From an uncultured Oscillibacter sp. (GTDB lineage: Bacteria > Bacillota > Clostridia > Oscillospirales > Oscillospiraceae), in contig URKI01000001.1 in the NCBI GenBank assembly GCA_900548505.1, positions 22,748-86,747 on the forward strand: a DNA stretch of 64,000 nucleotides. Direction: 5' to 3'. The stretch's first letter is position 1. The number at the start of each line of letters is the position of its first letter. A program made the position numbers and the translations under genes. The notes beneath the pieces are model-generated. The model had not been told where the DNA came from, did no database searches, and was given only the letters and a program-made list of their open reading frames with translations. Of the stretch, positions 8,306-15,539 are shown one piece after another.

Positions 8306-8720
8306 CGGCCCCAACATGAACATGCTGGGCATCCGCCAGCCGGAGATCTACGGCCATGAGACCTACGAGGACCTCTGCGCCATGCTCCGGCAGGAGGCGG
8401 AAAAGCGGGGCGTGGAGATTCGCTTTTTCCAGTCCAACCACGAGGGCGCCCTGGTAGACGCCATCCAGCAGGCCTACTTCGACCATGTGGACGGCATCAT
8501 CATCAATCCTGCCGCCTACACCCACACCAGCGTAGCCCTTCTGGACGCGGTGAAGGCTGTGGGCATCCCCACAGTGGAGGTGCACGTGTCCAACCCGGAC
8601 AGCCGGGAGGAATTCCGGCACGTATCCTACATCCGCGCCGCCTGCACGGCCACCATCCGGGGCCACGGGCTGCGGGGCTATCTGGAAGCACTGGCGCTGC
8701 TGTGTGAAAAACTCGGATAA
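8286..8720 (+). CDS. aroQ: 3-dehydroquinate dehydratase, type II
   Basis: Dehydrates 3-dehydroquinate to 3-dehydroshikimate. The 144-residue protein matches the compact type II family: [22 protein letters not shown] with the catalytic Tyr, [40 protein letters not shown] and the His/Arg-rich FRHVSYI. The GTG start at 8286 follows GGAGGG (8274-8279) by 6 bases; upstream in-frame codons lie inside aroE-aroK, which it overlaps by 20 bases. Last gene before a strong terminator, completing DAHP synthesis to Phe/Tyr precursors in one operon. Confidence 0.95.
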   Translation: [144 protein letters not shown]

Positions 8721-8727
8721 GAAAAAA

Positions 8728-8763
8728 GCGGCCCCCGGCATGAAGCCGGGGGCCGCTTTTTTT
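8728..8763 (+). terminator. Intrinsic terminator of the aromatic operon
   Basis: A perfect 12-bp GC-rich stem, GCGGCCCCCGGC (8728-8739) with GCCGGGGGCCGC (8745-8756), is followed by seven Ts (8757-8763), eight bases after the aroQ stop. Confidence 0.95.
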
Positions 8764-8786
8764 GCGCTTTGATACGCCGTAAAAGA

Positions 8787-8814
8787 AGCACCGCCGCACA
8801 AGTGCGGCGGTGCT
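8787..8814 (-). terminator. Intrinsic terminator of cstA
   Basis: A 13-bp perfect stem (8787-8799 with 8802-8814, loop of two bases) lies 33 bases beyond the cstA stop on the minus strand and is followed on that strand by TCTTTTA. It faces the aromatic-operon terminator, insulating the convergent units. Confidence 0.8.
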
Positions 8815-8846
8815 CATAAGAAGGGATCAGATAGCGGGAGGGGAGC

Positions 8847-10352
8847 TTACTTGCGGGCCAGACGGGCGGCGCGGTTCTTGCCGTAGACGCAGATCACGAC
8901 CACATAGGCCACAGCAGCCACAACACCGATGATGTAGGAGATGTTCCAGGGGATGTTGAAGCCGATCTTGGCGTTCATGATGTAGGTGATGGTCACGAAG
9001 GTGTACCAGGCACCGGGGATCATGGGAACCCACACGAACTTGCTCTTGCCGTTTTCGAACATCCACACGGTGATGGCCAGGAAGGCGAACAGAGACAGGG
9101 TCTGGTTGGACCATGCGAAGTAACGCCACAGGATGTTGAAGCCCTCGGAGTTCATCTTGGCGAATACCAGGATCACAGCCACCAGAGCGAAGATGATGGC
9201 GGACAGACCCACGCGCTTGGTCTTGGTGCTCTGGTCGATGTGCAGAGCCTCAGAGATGGCCAGACGCAGGCCGCGCAGAGCGGTATCGCCGGAGGTGATG
9301 GGCAGAACGATGATGCCGATCAGAGCAATCAGGCCGCCCACCTTGCCCAGGATGTCCTTGCAGACCACGCCGACGGTGGCGGTAGCCAGAGAGGCGTTGG
9401 CCTCCTGCAGGCCCAGGTTGTACACGCCCATGGCGGCAGCAGCCCAAACCATGGCGATGAAGCCTTCCAGAACCATCATGTTGTAGAAGGTATTGCGGCC
9501 TTCCTTCTCGCTCTTCATAGTGCGGGAAATGATGGCAGTCTGGGTGGAGTGGAAGCCGGAAAGCATACCGCAGGCCACGGTGATGAAGAAGATGGGGATG
9601 AAGTGGTTGGCGTCAAAATAATCCTGATAGCTGAAGGTGGTCTGAGCGCCGTCCACCATGGTGAAGGCCAGAGGAGCCTCCCAGGTGTCCCACACGTTCA
9701 GCAGAGGATAGCCCTTGACGAACATGCCGATGAACACGCCCACAGCGGAGAACAGCAGGATGGCACCGAACACGGGATAGATCTTGCCGATGATGGCGTC
9801 GATGGGGAACACGGTAGCGACCAGGTAGTAAACGAAGATCACGCCGTAGATGATCCAGGTGGTGGGGTCATCCGCCTTGCCGGAGAAGCCGAACACCTGG
9901 GTGGCGGCGATGTCGCCGGGGGTGTAGATGAACACAGCGCCCACCAGCAGCAGCAGCAAGGAGCAGAACACCTGATACACGCCGTAAACACCCTTGTTGG
10001 AGTACTTGCGGATCATGGCAGGCATCTGGGAGCCGCCGTCACGCAGGCAGATCATGCCGGAGAAATAGTCATGCATGGCGCCGCCGATGATGTTGGTGAT
10101 GGGGATGGTGATGAACGCGATGGGCCCGAACAGGATGCCCTGGATGGGTCCAAAGATGGGGCCGGTACCTGCGATGTTCAGCAGGTTGATGAGCATATTC
10201 TTCCAGCTGCTCATGGGGATGTAGTCCACGCCGTCCTGCTTGGAGTAGGCGGGAGTCTCACGGTCGTCGGGTCCAAAGACCTTTTCGCAGAACTTGCCGT
10301 AAATGGCAGCGCCCACGAACAGAATCACGAGACCCAGAATAAATGTAGCCAT
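8847..10352 (-). CDS. cstA: Carbon starvation protein A (CstA) family transporter
   Basis: Polytopic membrane protein of 501 residues with many hydrophobic segments and the family block LLNIAGTGPIFGPIQGILFGP, followed by GGAMHDYFSGMICLRDGGSQMP. CstA/BtsT family members import peptides or pyruvate; the substrate here is not determinable. It is of the short type, versus ~700 residues in E. coli. ATG 10352 is preferred over GTG 10358, since AGAAGGAG (10362-10369 complement) is 9 bases from the ATG and too close to the GTG. It is a single-gene unit with its own consensus promoter and a ~275-base leader. Confidence 0.93.
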   Translation of the reverse strand: MATFILGLVILFVGAAIYGKFCEKVFGPDDRETPAYSKQDGVDYIPMSSWKNMLINLLNIAGTGPIFGPIQGILFGPIAFITIPITNIIGGAMHDYFSGMICLRDGGSQMPAMIRKYSNKGVYGVYQVFCSLLLLLVGAVFIYTPGDIAATQVFGFSGKADDPTTWIIYGVIFVYYLVATVFPIDAIIGKIYPVFGAILLFSAVGVFIGMFVKGYPLLNVWDTWEAPLAFTMVDGAQTTFSYQDYFDANHFIPIFFITVACGMLSGFHSTQTAIISRTMKSEKEGRNTFYNMMVLEGFIAMVWAAAAMGVYNLGLQEANASLATATVGVVCKDILGKVGGLIALIGIIVLPITSGDTALRGLRLAISEALHIDQSTKTKRVGLSAIIFALVAVILVFAKMNSEGFNILWRYFAWSNQTLSLFAFLAITVWMFENGKSKFVWVPMIPGAWYTFVTITYIMNAKIGFNIPWNISYIIGVVAAVAYVVVICVYGKNRAARLARK

Positions 10353-10629
10353 TAACACACACTCCTTCTAGTTCACTCTCTTGAGGGAAAATGCCTGGGA
10401 CACAGCGGAGGTCTCCCCGGATAAACCGCCTCCGCCAGCCGGTTTCGCCGGCATTTGTTGGAAATGCGAACAGAACCTTGCTCTTTCAAACGCTCCCTTC
10501 TTATTTCCGGCGGCTCCCTTCCCGCTGAAAAAGGAGCCGGTGCAAAGTTCGGTCTTTACCGTGATATCCCCTTGTTAAAGGATTACGTCCTCTCGCAAAG
10601 AAACCGTTAAAGGCCGACCTCCGCTTTCG
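10353..10629 (-). promoter_or_regulatory. Long structured 5' leader of cstA
   Basis: Between the predicted transcription start (~10629) and the cstA start codon lie ~275 untranslated bases. On the minus strand they can form a GCCGG-CGAAA-CCGGC hairpin (10438-10452), a 7-bp stem between 10405-10411 and 10429-10435, and a closing helix between 10389-10395 and 10450-10456 that partly competes with the first hairpin. A GC-rich helix near 10508-10540 is also possible (CCGGCTCC with GGGAGCC). I could not match it to a known riboswitch class. Confidence 0.5.
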
Positions 10630-10635
10630 GGTGTC

Positions 10636-10664
10636 ATTATACACCCCTGTTCAGACTTTGTTAA
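10636..10664 (-). promoter_or_regulatory. Promoter of cstA
   Basis: On the minus strand TTAACA (10659-10664) and a perfect TATAAT (10636-10641) are separated by exactly 17 bases. Confidence 0.85.
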
Positions 10665-10847
10665 GAGGGAACGCCCAATTTTGTGAATAATTTGTGAATA
10701 CCTCCTACAGGATTGTGTATTTCGTTGGGGGCAGTCCAGCAAAACCGAAATTCTTTCGGCTTATTCAATAATATGTGTTCTTATTTTTTGTATATTATGC
10801 ACATTTTCTGTATTTGTTTGCAGAACACCCGCCCTCGGTCCGCGCAC
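10665..10847. other. AT-rich intergenic stretch, no gene seen
   Basis: About 180 bases between the cstA promoter and the terminator of the GntR-type gene. It contains no credible ORF or RNA gene; the open plus frame crossing it is the antisense of the GntR gene. Confidence 0.6.
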
Positions 10848-10875
10848 AAAAAAACCGCCGGGCAAAGCCCGGCGG
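10848..10875 (-). terminator. Intrinsic terminator of the GntR-type regulator
   Basis: On the minus strand CCGCCGGGC-TTT-GCCCGGCGG is followed by seven Ts (10848-10854), 23 bases beyond the stop codon. Confidence 0.93.
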
Positions 10876-10898
10876 CTGTTAAGATTTTATCATTCCCG

Positions 10899-11582
10899 TT
10901 AAGAGCGGAGAATGTTCATCAGGTGGCGGATGTGGATGCTCATGGCGTGCCGGGAACCGGCCTCATCCCGCTGAAGCAAAAACTCCAAAATGGTGCGGTT
11001 GTCTCCCAGGGCCGTGTCCTGCATATGCTGGCGGTTCTGGGAGATCTGCATGATTTCATTGACGGCGCTGTTGATGATGGGATAGAGCCGCCGCATATAT
11101 TCGTTGTGAGACGCCTTGATGATGGCCCAGTGGAACTCCTGGTCCGCCAGGGGCCAGTCGCCGCCCTCCGCGGCCACCCGCTCCACACGCTCGGCCTTTT
11201 TGCGGATCATCTCCAGCTCCTCGTCACTGGCCCGCTGACAGGCCAGCGCCACGGTGGCCGGCTCAAAAATGAGCCGCATTTCAAAAAGGTCCTTGGCCCG
11301 TACCCGGGACCGCAGCCCCGCCAGCACCGTCAGGTCCACGCCGCCGGCAGGCAGCGTCTCCGCCACGAAAGTGCCCCGGCCCCGCCGGATCTCCAGCACG
11401 CCCTGGGCCACCAGGAACGAAATGGCCTCCCGCAGCGTGGTGCGGCTGACGTTCAGCGCCTCGCTGAGCTCATTTTCGTTGGGCAGCTTGCTGCCGGGGG
11501 CATAGCGTCCCTCATCCACGATCATCTCATACAGCCGGTCCGCCGTCCGCTCCGACAGTTTGACTTTTCTGGTCTCTTCCAT
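10899..11582 (-). CDS. GntR family regulator, FadR/FCD subfamily
   Basis: The 227-residue protein has an N-terminal winged helix-turn-helix (~1-72: ERTADRLYEMIVDE...LPNENELSEALNVSRTTLREAISFLVAQGVLEIRRGRGTFV) and a C-terminal all-helical FCD ligand domain (~95-225) with the metal-ligand type residues of FadR-like sensors (DQEFHWAI, the later His residues). ATG 11582 fits GGAGGG (complement of 11589-11594) at spacing 6. It is divergent from the oxoacid oxidoreductase operon across 193 bases that carry a direct repeat at the promoter, so it probably controls that operon and itself; the ligand is unknown, perhaps an organic or branched-chain oxoacid (inference). Confidence 0.9.
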   Translation of the reverse strand: MEETRKVKLSERTADRLYEMIVDEGRYAPGSKLPNENELSEALNVSRTTLREAISFLVAQGVLEIRRGRGTFVAETLPAGGVDLTVLAGLRSRVRAKDLFEMRLIFEPATVALACQRASDEELEMIRKKAERVERVAAEGGDWPLADQEFHWAIIKASHNEYMRRLYPIINSAVNEIMQISQNRQHMQDTALGDNRTILEFLLQRDEAGSRHAMSIHIRHLMNILRS

Positions 11583-11671
11583 TTCGATCCCTCCGTTGTG
11601 CCTGCAGGACGCACGGTCAGCGTCGCCGCCGGCCCGGCGCCGCAGATTTCTCCCGGCGCCGCAGAATCCTC

Positions 11672-11700
11672 TTGACATCATATTTCTTTAAGAGTACAAT
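11672..11700 (+). promoter_or_regulatory. Promoter of the 2-oxoacid oxidoreductase operon
   Basis: A perfect TTGACA (11672-11677) and TACAAT (11695-11700) are separated by 17 bases. Confidence 0.88.
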
Positions 11701-11709
11701 GACATCATA
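11673..11709. promoter_or_regulatory. Direct repeat TGACATCATA, candidate GntR operator
   Basis: The 10-mer TGACATCATA occurs at 11673-11682, overlapping the -35, and again at 11700-11709, just downstream of the -10. The starts are 27 bp apart. The second copy sits in a near-palindrome ATGA-CA-TCAT. This position would block polymerase, and the adjacent divergent GntR regulator is the obvious candidate to bind. Confidence 0.55.
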
Positions 11710-11775
11710 CAACAAAGCAAAAAATAATACAACACTTTGTTCGAGAAAATTTTCCCAACAGGAGGCGATCCTCGT

Positions 11776-12456
11776 TTGACGGCAGATCAGATTTGCACCC
11801 ACCGCGTCTCCATCATCACCGGGCACTACGGCACCGGAAAGACCGAGTTTGCCGTGAACCTGGCGCTGCAGCTGGCAGCGTGCCAAAAGCAGGTGATGCT
11901 GGCGGATCTCGATATCGTCAATCCCTACTTCCGCTCCCGGGAACGCAAGGCCGTCCTGGAAAACGCGGGCATCCGTCTGGTGGCCTCTTCCCAGGCCTGT
12001 ACGGACGCGGACGTGCCCGCCCTGCCTGCGGAGCTTTTGACCATTCTGGAAAACCGGGAGGTCACCGGCGTGCTGGATATCGGCGGCGATCCGGTGGGCG
12101 CCCGGGTATTGGCCCGCTTCCATGAAAAGATCACGGCGGAGGACTACCAGCTCATCTACGTGCTCAACGCCAACCGGCCGGAGGTCCGCCAGGCGGACGC
12201 CGCCGTGAACTACCTGCGTTCCATCGAGGCCGTCACGGGCCTCACCTGCACGGGCATCGTCAACAACACCCACCTTTGCGGCGAGACTACACCGGATGAA
12301 GTCCGCAAGGGCGCGGCGCTGGCTGCCCAGGTGTCCGAAAAGACCGGCATCCCGGTACTGTGCCATGTGGCCCTGGACCGGTTCGCCCCGGAGCTGTCCG
12401 ACCTGTCGGAACCCGTTTTTCCGATTACCATACAAATGAAAAAGCCGTGGGAATGA
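11776..12456 (+). CDS. P-loop NTPase (CobQ/MinD-like nucleotide-binding fold)
   Basis: The 226-residue protein has a Walker A-type loop near its N-terminus (ITGHYGTGKTEFAVNLAL), followed by LADLDIVNPYFRSRER, a deviant-Walker/switch motif of the MinD/ParA/CobQ class, and LDIGGDPVGARVL. The TTG start at 11776 follows AGGAGG (11760-11765). Upstream in-frame TTG 11737 has no such site. It is the first gene of the ferredoxin-2-oxoacid oxidoreductase operon. Homologues in Clostridia occur at the head of similar operons, but the biochemical role is unknown; a maturation or metal/cluster-insertion ATPase is one guess. Confidence 0.8.
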   Translation: MTADQICTHRVSIITGHYGTGKTEFAVNLALQLAACQKQVMLADLDIVNPYFRSRERKAVLENAGIRLVASSQACTDADVPALPAELLTILENREVTGVLDIGGDPVGARVLARFHEKITAEDYQLIYVLNANRPEVRQADAAVNYLRSIEAVTGLTCTGIVNNTHLCGETTPDEVRKGAALAAQVSEKTGIPVLCHVALDRFAPELSDLSEPVFPITIQMKKPWE

Positions 12457-12489
12457 CCACGCAAGAGGAAAAAGGAGGAGTTATCCAAT

Positions 12490-12702
12490 ATGACCGCGAA
12501 AGTAACCTTTGACTCTGACCGGTGCAAAGGATGCGAGCTGTGCGCGTCCGTGTGCCCCAAGCACATCGTTGCCATCGATCAGACGGTGATCAACCGCAAG
12601 GGATACCATCCCGCCACGGTGACGGACATCACGGCATGCATCGCCTGCGCCAGCTGCGCCAAGATCTGCCCCGATTCCATCATCACCGTAGAAAAGTTCT
12701 GA
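12490..12702 (+). CDS. 2x[4Fe-4S] ferredoxin subunit of 2-oxoacid oxidoreductase
   Basis: The 70-residue protein has two CxxCxxCxxxCP cluster motifs (CKGCELCASVCPKHI and CIACASCAKICPDSI), as in the delta/KorD subunit of 2-oxoacid:ferredoxin oxidoreductases. It passes electrons from the catalytic subunits to free ferredoxin. A strong AAAGGAGGA site precedes the ATG. It stands directly before the alpha subunit with 18 bases between. Confidence 0.93.
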   Translation: MTAKVTFDSDRCKGCELCASVCPKHIVAIDQTVINRKGYHPATVTDITACIACASCAKICPDSIITVEKF

Positions 12703-12720
12703 AGAAGGAGGTCATTCACA

Positions 12721-13791
12721 GTGGAAAAGGAACTTTGGAAAGGTAATGAAGCCATCGCCGAGGCCGCTATCCGCGCCGGCTGCGACTGCTTCTTCGGCTA
12801 TCCCATCACTCCCCAGAGCGAAGTGCCCGAGTATATGTCCCTGCATATGCCCCAGCACGGCAAGGTCTTTGTCCAGTCCGAGTCTGAGGTGGCGGCCATC
12901 AACATGGTCTACGGCGCTGCCGGTGCCGGCATGCGGGCCATGACCTCCTCTTCCTCCCCCGGCATCAGCCTCAAGCAGGAGGGCATCACCTACATCGCAG
13001 CCGCCGAGCTGCCCTGCGTCATCGTCAACTGCATGCGCGGCGGCCCGGGCCTGGGCACCATCCAGCCCGGTCAGGGCGACTACTACCAGGCCACCCGCGG
13101 CGGCGGCAACGGCGACTACCGCACCGTGGTGCTGGCTCCCTCCAACATCCAGGAGGCCGTGGACTTCACCCAGGAGGCCTTTGACATTGCCGACATGTAC
13201 CGCAACCCCGTCATGGTGGTCATGGACGGCCTCATCGGCCAGATGATGGAGCCCATCGAGTGGCACGAGATCCCCAAGCGGGAGCTGCCCCCCAAGGACT
13301 GGGCCACCACCGGCAAGCACGGCCGTGACCACACCAACGTCATCAACTCCCTGTACATGGACCCCGAGGAGTGCGACCATCACAACGCCGACCTGGAGGC
13401 CAAGTACAAGCTGATCTCCGAGAAGGAAGTCCGCTGGGAGATGAAGGACTGCGAGGACGCCGAGCTGGTCATCACTGCCTACGGCACCCCCGCCCGTATC
13501 GCCCTCAGCGCACTGGAGACCCTGCGCGCCCAGGGCATCAAGGCCGGTCTGTTCCGTCCCATCACCCTGTGGCCCTTCCCCGAAAAGCCCCTGCATGAGC
13601 TGGCATCCCAGTCCCACGTCAAGGCATTCCTGGACGTGGAGATGAGCGCCGGCGGCCAGATGATCGACGATATCCGTCTGAGCGTCGAGGGCCAGAAGCC
13701 CATCGCTTATCTGGGCCACGCAGGCGGCGTGATGCCCACCATCGAAGAAATCGTGGAATCGGCCAAGAAGGCTTTGAAGGAGGCACAGTAA
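12721..13791 (+). CDS. vorB: 2-oxoacid:ferredoxin oxidoreductase alpha subunit (VorB-type)
   Basis: The 356-residue protein begins with the pyrimidine-domain signature WKGNEAIAEAAIRAGCDCFFGYPITPQSEVPEY and continues with SSSSPGISLKQEGITYIA and RGGPGLGTIQPGQGDYYQAT, characteristic of 3-methyl-2-oxobutanoate (VorB) and 2-oxoglutarate (KorA) alpha subunits. With thiamine pyrophosphate, CoA and ferredoxin the complex oxidatively decarboxylates 2-oxoacids to acyl-CoA. The VorB assignment rests on the sequence type and the neighbouring ilvE. The GTG start at 12721 follows AAGGAGG (12705-12711). Confidence 0.9.
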   Translation: MEKELWKGNEAIAEAAIRAGCDCFFGYPITPQSEVPEYMSLHMPQHGKVFVQSESEVAAINMVYGAAGAGMRAMTSSSSPGISLKQEGITYIAAAELPCVIVNCMRGGPGLGTIQPGQGDYYQATRGGGNGDYRTVVLAPSNIQEAVDFTQEAFDIADMYRNPVMVVMDGLIGQMMEPIEWHEIPKRELPPKDWATTGKHGRDHTNVINSLYMDPEECDHHNADLEAKYKLISEKEVRWEMKDCEDAELVITAYGTPARIALSALETLRAQGIKAGLFRPITLWPFPEKPLHELASQSHVKAFLDVEMSAGGQMIDDIRLSVEGQKPIAYLGHAGGVMPTIEEIVESAKKALKEAQ

Positions 13792-13792
13792 C

Positions 13793-14542
13793 ATGGCGAT
13801 CGTATATCAAAAGACCAAGGGCCTGACGGATGCCGAGCTCCACTACTGCCCCGGCTGCCACCACGGCATCATCCACAAGCTGGTGGCGGAAGTGCTGGAG
13901 GAGATGGGACTGCTGGACGACGCCATCGGCGTGTGCCCCGTAGGCTGCTCCGTCTTTGCCTATAAGTATTTCAACTGCGACATGCAGGAGGCTGCGCACG
14001 GCCGCGCGCCCGCCGTGGCCACCGGCATCAAGCGCACCCATCCCACCCAGCCGGTGTTCACCTACCAGGGCGACGGCGACCTGGCCTCCATCGGCGCGGC
14101 GGAGATCGTCCACGCAGCCATGCGCGGCGAGAAGTTCACCACCATTTTCGTCAACAATGCCATTTACGGCATGACCGGCGGCCAGATGGCCCCCACCACC
14201 CTCATCGGTCAGAAGGCCACCACTTGCCCCCTGGGCCGTACCGTGGAGCAGGCCGGTATGCCCATCCGTGTGGCGGAGATGCTCTCCACCCTGGACGGCT
14301 GCGTGTACGCCGAGCGGGTGTGCGTCACCGACATCGCCCACCTGAACAAGGCCAAGAAGGCCATCCGCAAGGCCTTTGAAAAGCAGATGGCCGGCGAGGG
14401 CTTCACCTTCGTGGAAGTCCTGTCCACCTGCCCCACCAACTGGGGCATGACGCCTCTGAAGGCCAAGGAGTGGCTGGAAGAGAAGATGATCCCCTACTAT
14501 CCTCTGGGTGTCATCAAGGAAACCAGCGCGGAGGTGAAGTAA
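13793..14542 (+). CDS. 2-oxoacid:ferredoxin oxidoreductase beta subunit (TPP-binding)
   Basis: The 249-residue protein carries YCPGCHHGIIHKL at the N-terminus and the thiamine pyrophosphate motif GDGDLASIGAAEIVHAAMRGEKFTTIFVNNAIYGMTGGQMAPTT in the centre. It forms the catalytic core with the alpha subunit; start and preceding stop are separated by one base, so equimolar coupled synthesis is likely. Cysteines at the N-terminus and in VGVCPVGC could hold a cluster in some family members (inference). Confidence 0.93.
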   Translation: MAIVYQKTKGLTDAELHYCPGCHHGIIHKLVAEVLEEMGLLDDAIGVCPVGCSVFAYKYFNCDMQEAAHGRAPAVATGIKRTHPTQPVFTYQGDGDLASIGAAEIVHAAMRGEKFTTIFVNNAIYGMTGGQMAPTTLIGQKATTCPLGRTVEQAGMPIRVAEMLSTLDGCVYAERVCVTDIAHLNKAKKAIRKAFEKQMAGEGFTFVEVLSTCPTNWGMTPLKAKEWLEEKMIPYYPLGVIKETSAEVK

Positions 14543-14543
14543 C

Positions 14544-15080
14544 ATGAAAAAAGAGATCATCATTTCCGGTTTCGGCGGCCAGGGCGGCCTGGCCATCGGC
14601 AAGAACCTGGCAGAGGCCGGCATGGCCGAGGGACTGAACGTCACCTGGTCCCCCTCCTACGGTCCCGAGATGCGCGGCGGTACCGCCAACTGCTCTGTGG
14701 TGCTGTCCGACAAGCCCGTGGGCTCCCCCGTGTTCGCCCATCCCACCGAGCTCATCGCCCTCAACGAGCCCTCTCTGGAGAAGTTTGAGGCAGGCGTGGT
14801 CTCCGGCGGCCAGGTGTTCATCAACAGCGACGTGGTCACCGACAAGGTCTCCCGCTCCGATCTGACTGCCTACTACATCCCCTGCAACACCATTGCCGAC
14901 GAGATCGGCAATCCCAAGGTCTCCAACATGGTGATGCTGGGCGCCTATGTGGCCGGCACCGGCATCCTCAAGCCCGAGACCATCGAGCAGATGATCCAGG
15001 AGATGTTCACCGGCGCCAAGGCCAAGTTCGTTCCCCTGAACATTGAGGCCTTCCGCCGCGGCTGCCAGTGCGTCCGCTGA
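14544..15080 (+). CDS. 2-oxoacid:ferredoxin oxidoreductase gamma subunit
   Basis: The 178-residue protein matches the POR gamma domain: IIISGFGGQGGLAIGKNLAEAG at the N-terminus, the SYGPEMRGGTANCSVVLSD motif and MVMLGAYVAGTG later. It completes the alpha-beta-gamma-ferredoxin complex. It begins one base after the beta-subunit stop and is the last gene before a hairpin. Confidence 0.93.
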   Translation: MKKEIIISGFGGQGGLAIGKNLAEAGMAEGLNVTWSPSYGPEMRGGTANCSVVLSDKPVGSPVFAHPTELIALNEPSLEKFEAGVVSGGQVFINSDVVTDKVSRSDLTAYYIPCNTIADEIGNPKVSNMVMLGAYVAGTGILKPETIEQMIQEMFTGAKAKFVPLNIEAFRRGCQCVR

Positions 15081-15133
15081 GCACATCCTGCTTCTTACCA
15101 AAACCTTTCCTGTAACACTCCCCAAAACAAACG

Positions 15134-15158
15134 GCGGCCCGGCTATGTGCCGGGCCGC
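15134..15158 (+). terminator. Hairpin terminator after the oxidoreductase operon
   Basis: Perfect 10-bp stem GCGGCCCGGC (15134-15143) with GCCGGGCCGC (15149-15158), but the T-tract that follows is weak (TGATTTGT), so termination may be partial or Rho-assisted. Confidence 0.65.
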
Positions 15159-15203
15159 TGATTTGTATAGGCCCAGCCGCCGCCTTTCTGTGCATTTTAC
15201 CCA

Positions 15204-15232
15204 TTGACTTTACCACATTATCAGCGTATAAA
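15204..15232 (+). promoter_or_regulatory. Promoter of the T-box/ilvE unit
   Basis: TTGACT (15204-15209) and TATAAA (15227-15232) are 17 bases apart; the start would be near 15239, just ahead of the T-box. Confidence 0.8.
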
Positions 15233-15238
15233 ATAAGT

Positions 15239-15502
15239 AATTATCAGTAAATGCGATGAACGGGACATGTCCGATCGTACGCGCTTGCAGAGAACTGCCG
15301 GTTGGTGCAAGGCAGGAAGCAGCGGCGGCCGGGAGTCACCCGGGAGCAGTGCGCGGAACAGCTCTGCCCAGTACGCAAACCGGCTGCCCTCCGATATCGG
15401 GGCTTTGAGTGGCCGCCTTTCCGGCGGCAATGAGAGTGGTACCACGGAAGTGTGACTTTCGCCTCTCCTGTCTACAGCAGGATTGCGCGAAGGTCTTTTT
15501 TT
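15239..15502 (+). promoter_or_regulatory. T-box leader (tRNA-sensing), probably Val-specific, upstream of ilvE
   Basis: Stem I features are visible: AGAGAACTGCC, then a GGTTGGTGCAA apical loop and GGCAGG. The conserved T-box sequence AGAGTGGTACCACGG (15433-15447) follows. It is followed by a terminator stem GACTTTCGC (15454-15462) with GCGAAGGTC (15487-15495, one G-T pair) and seven Ts (15496-15502). The probable specifier triplet is GTC (valine) in GGGAGTCACCC (15335-15345), chosen by its position in the 3' strand of the specifier loop. Uncharged tRNA would favour the antiterminator and allow ilvE expression. Confidence 0.9.
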
Positions 15503-15539
15503 ATAGCTTCAATTTAGTCAGCAAGGGAGAGTTACGGAT

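Noticed and set aside
10353..10629. Cobalamin or SAM riboswitch in the cstA leader
   Set aside because: GGGGAGACCTCC only loosely resembles a B12 box and the other conserved elements of either class are missing.
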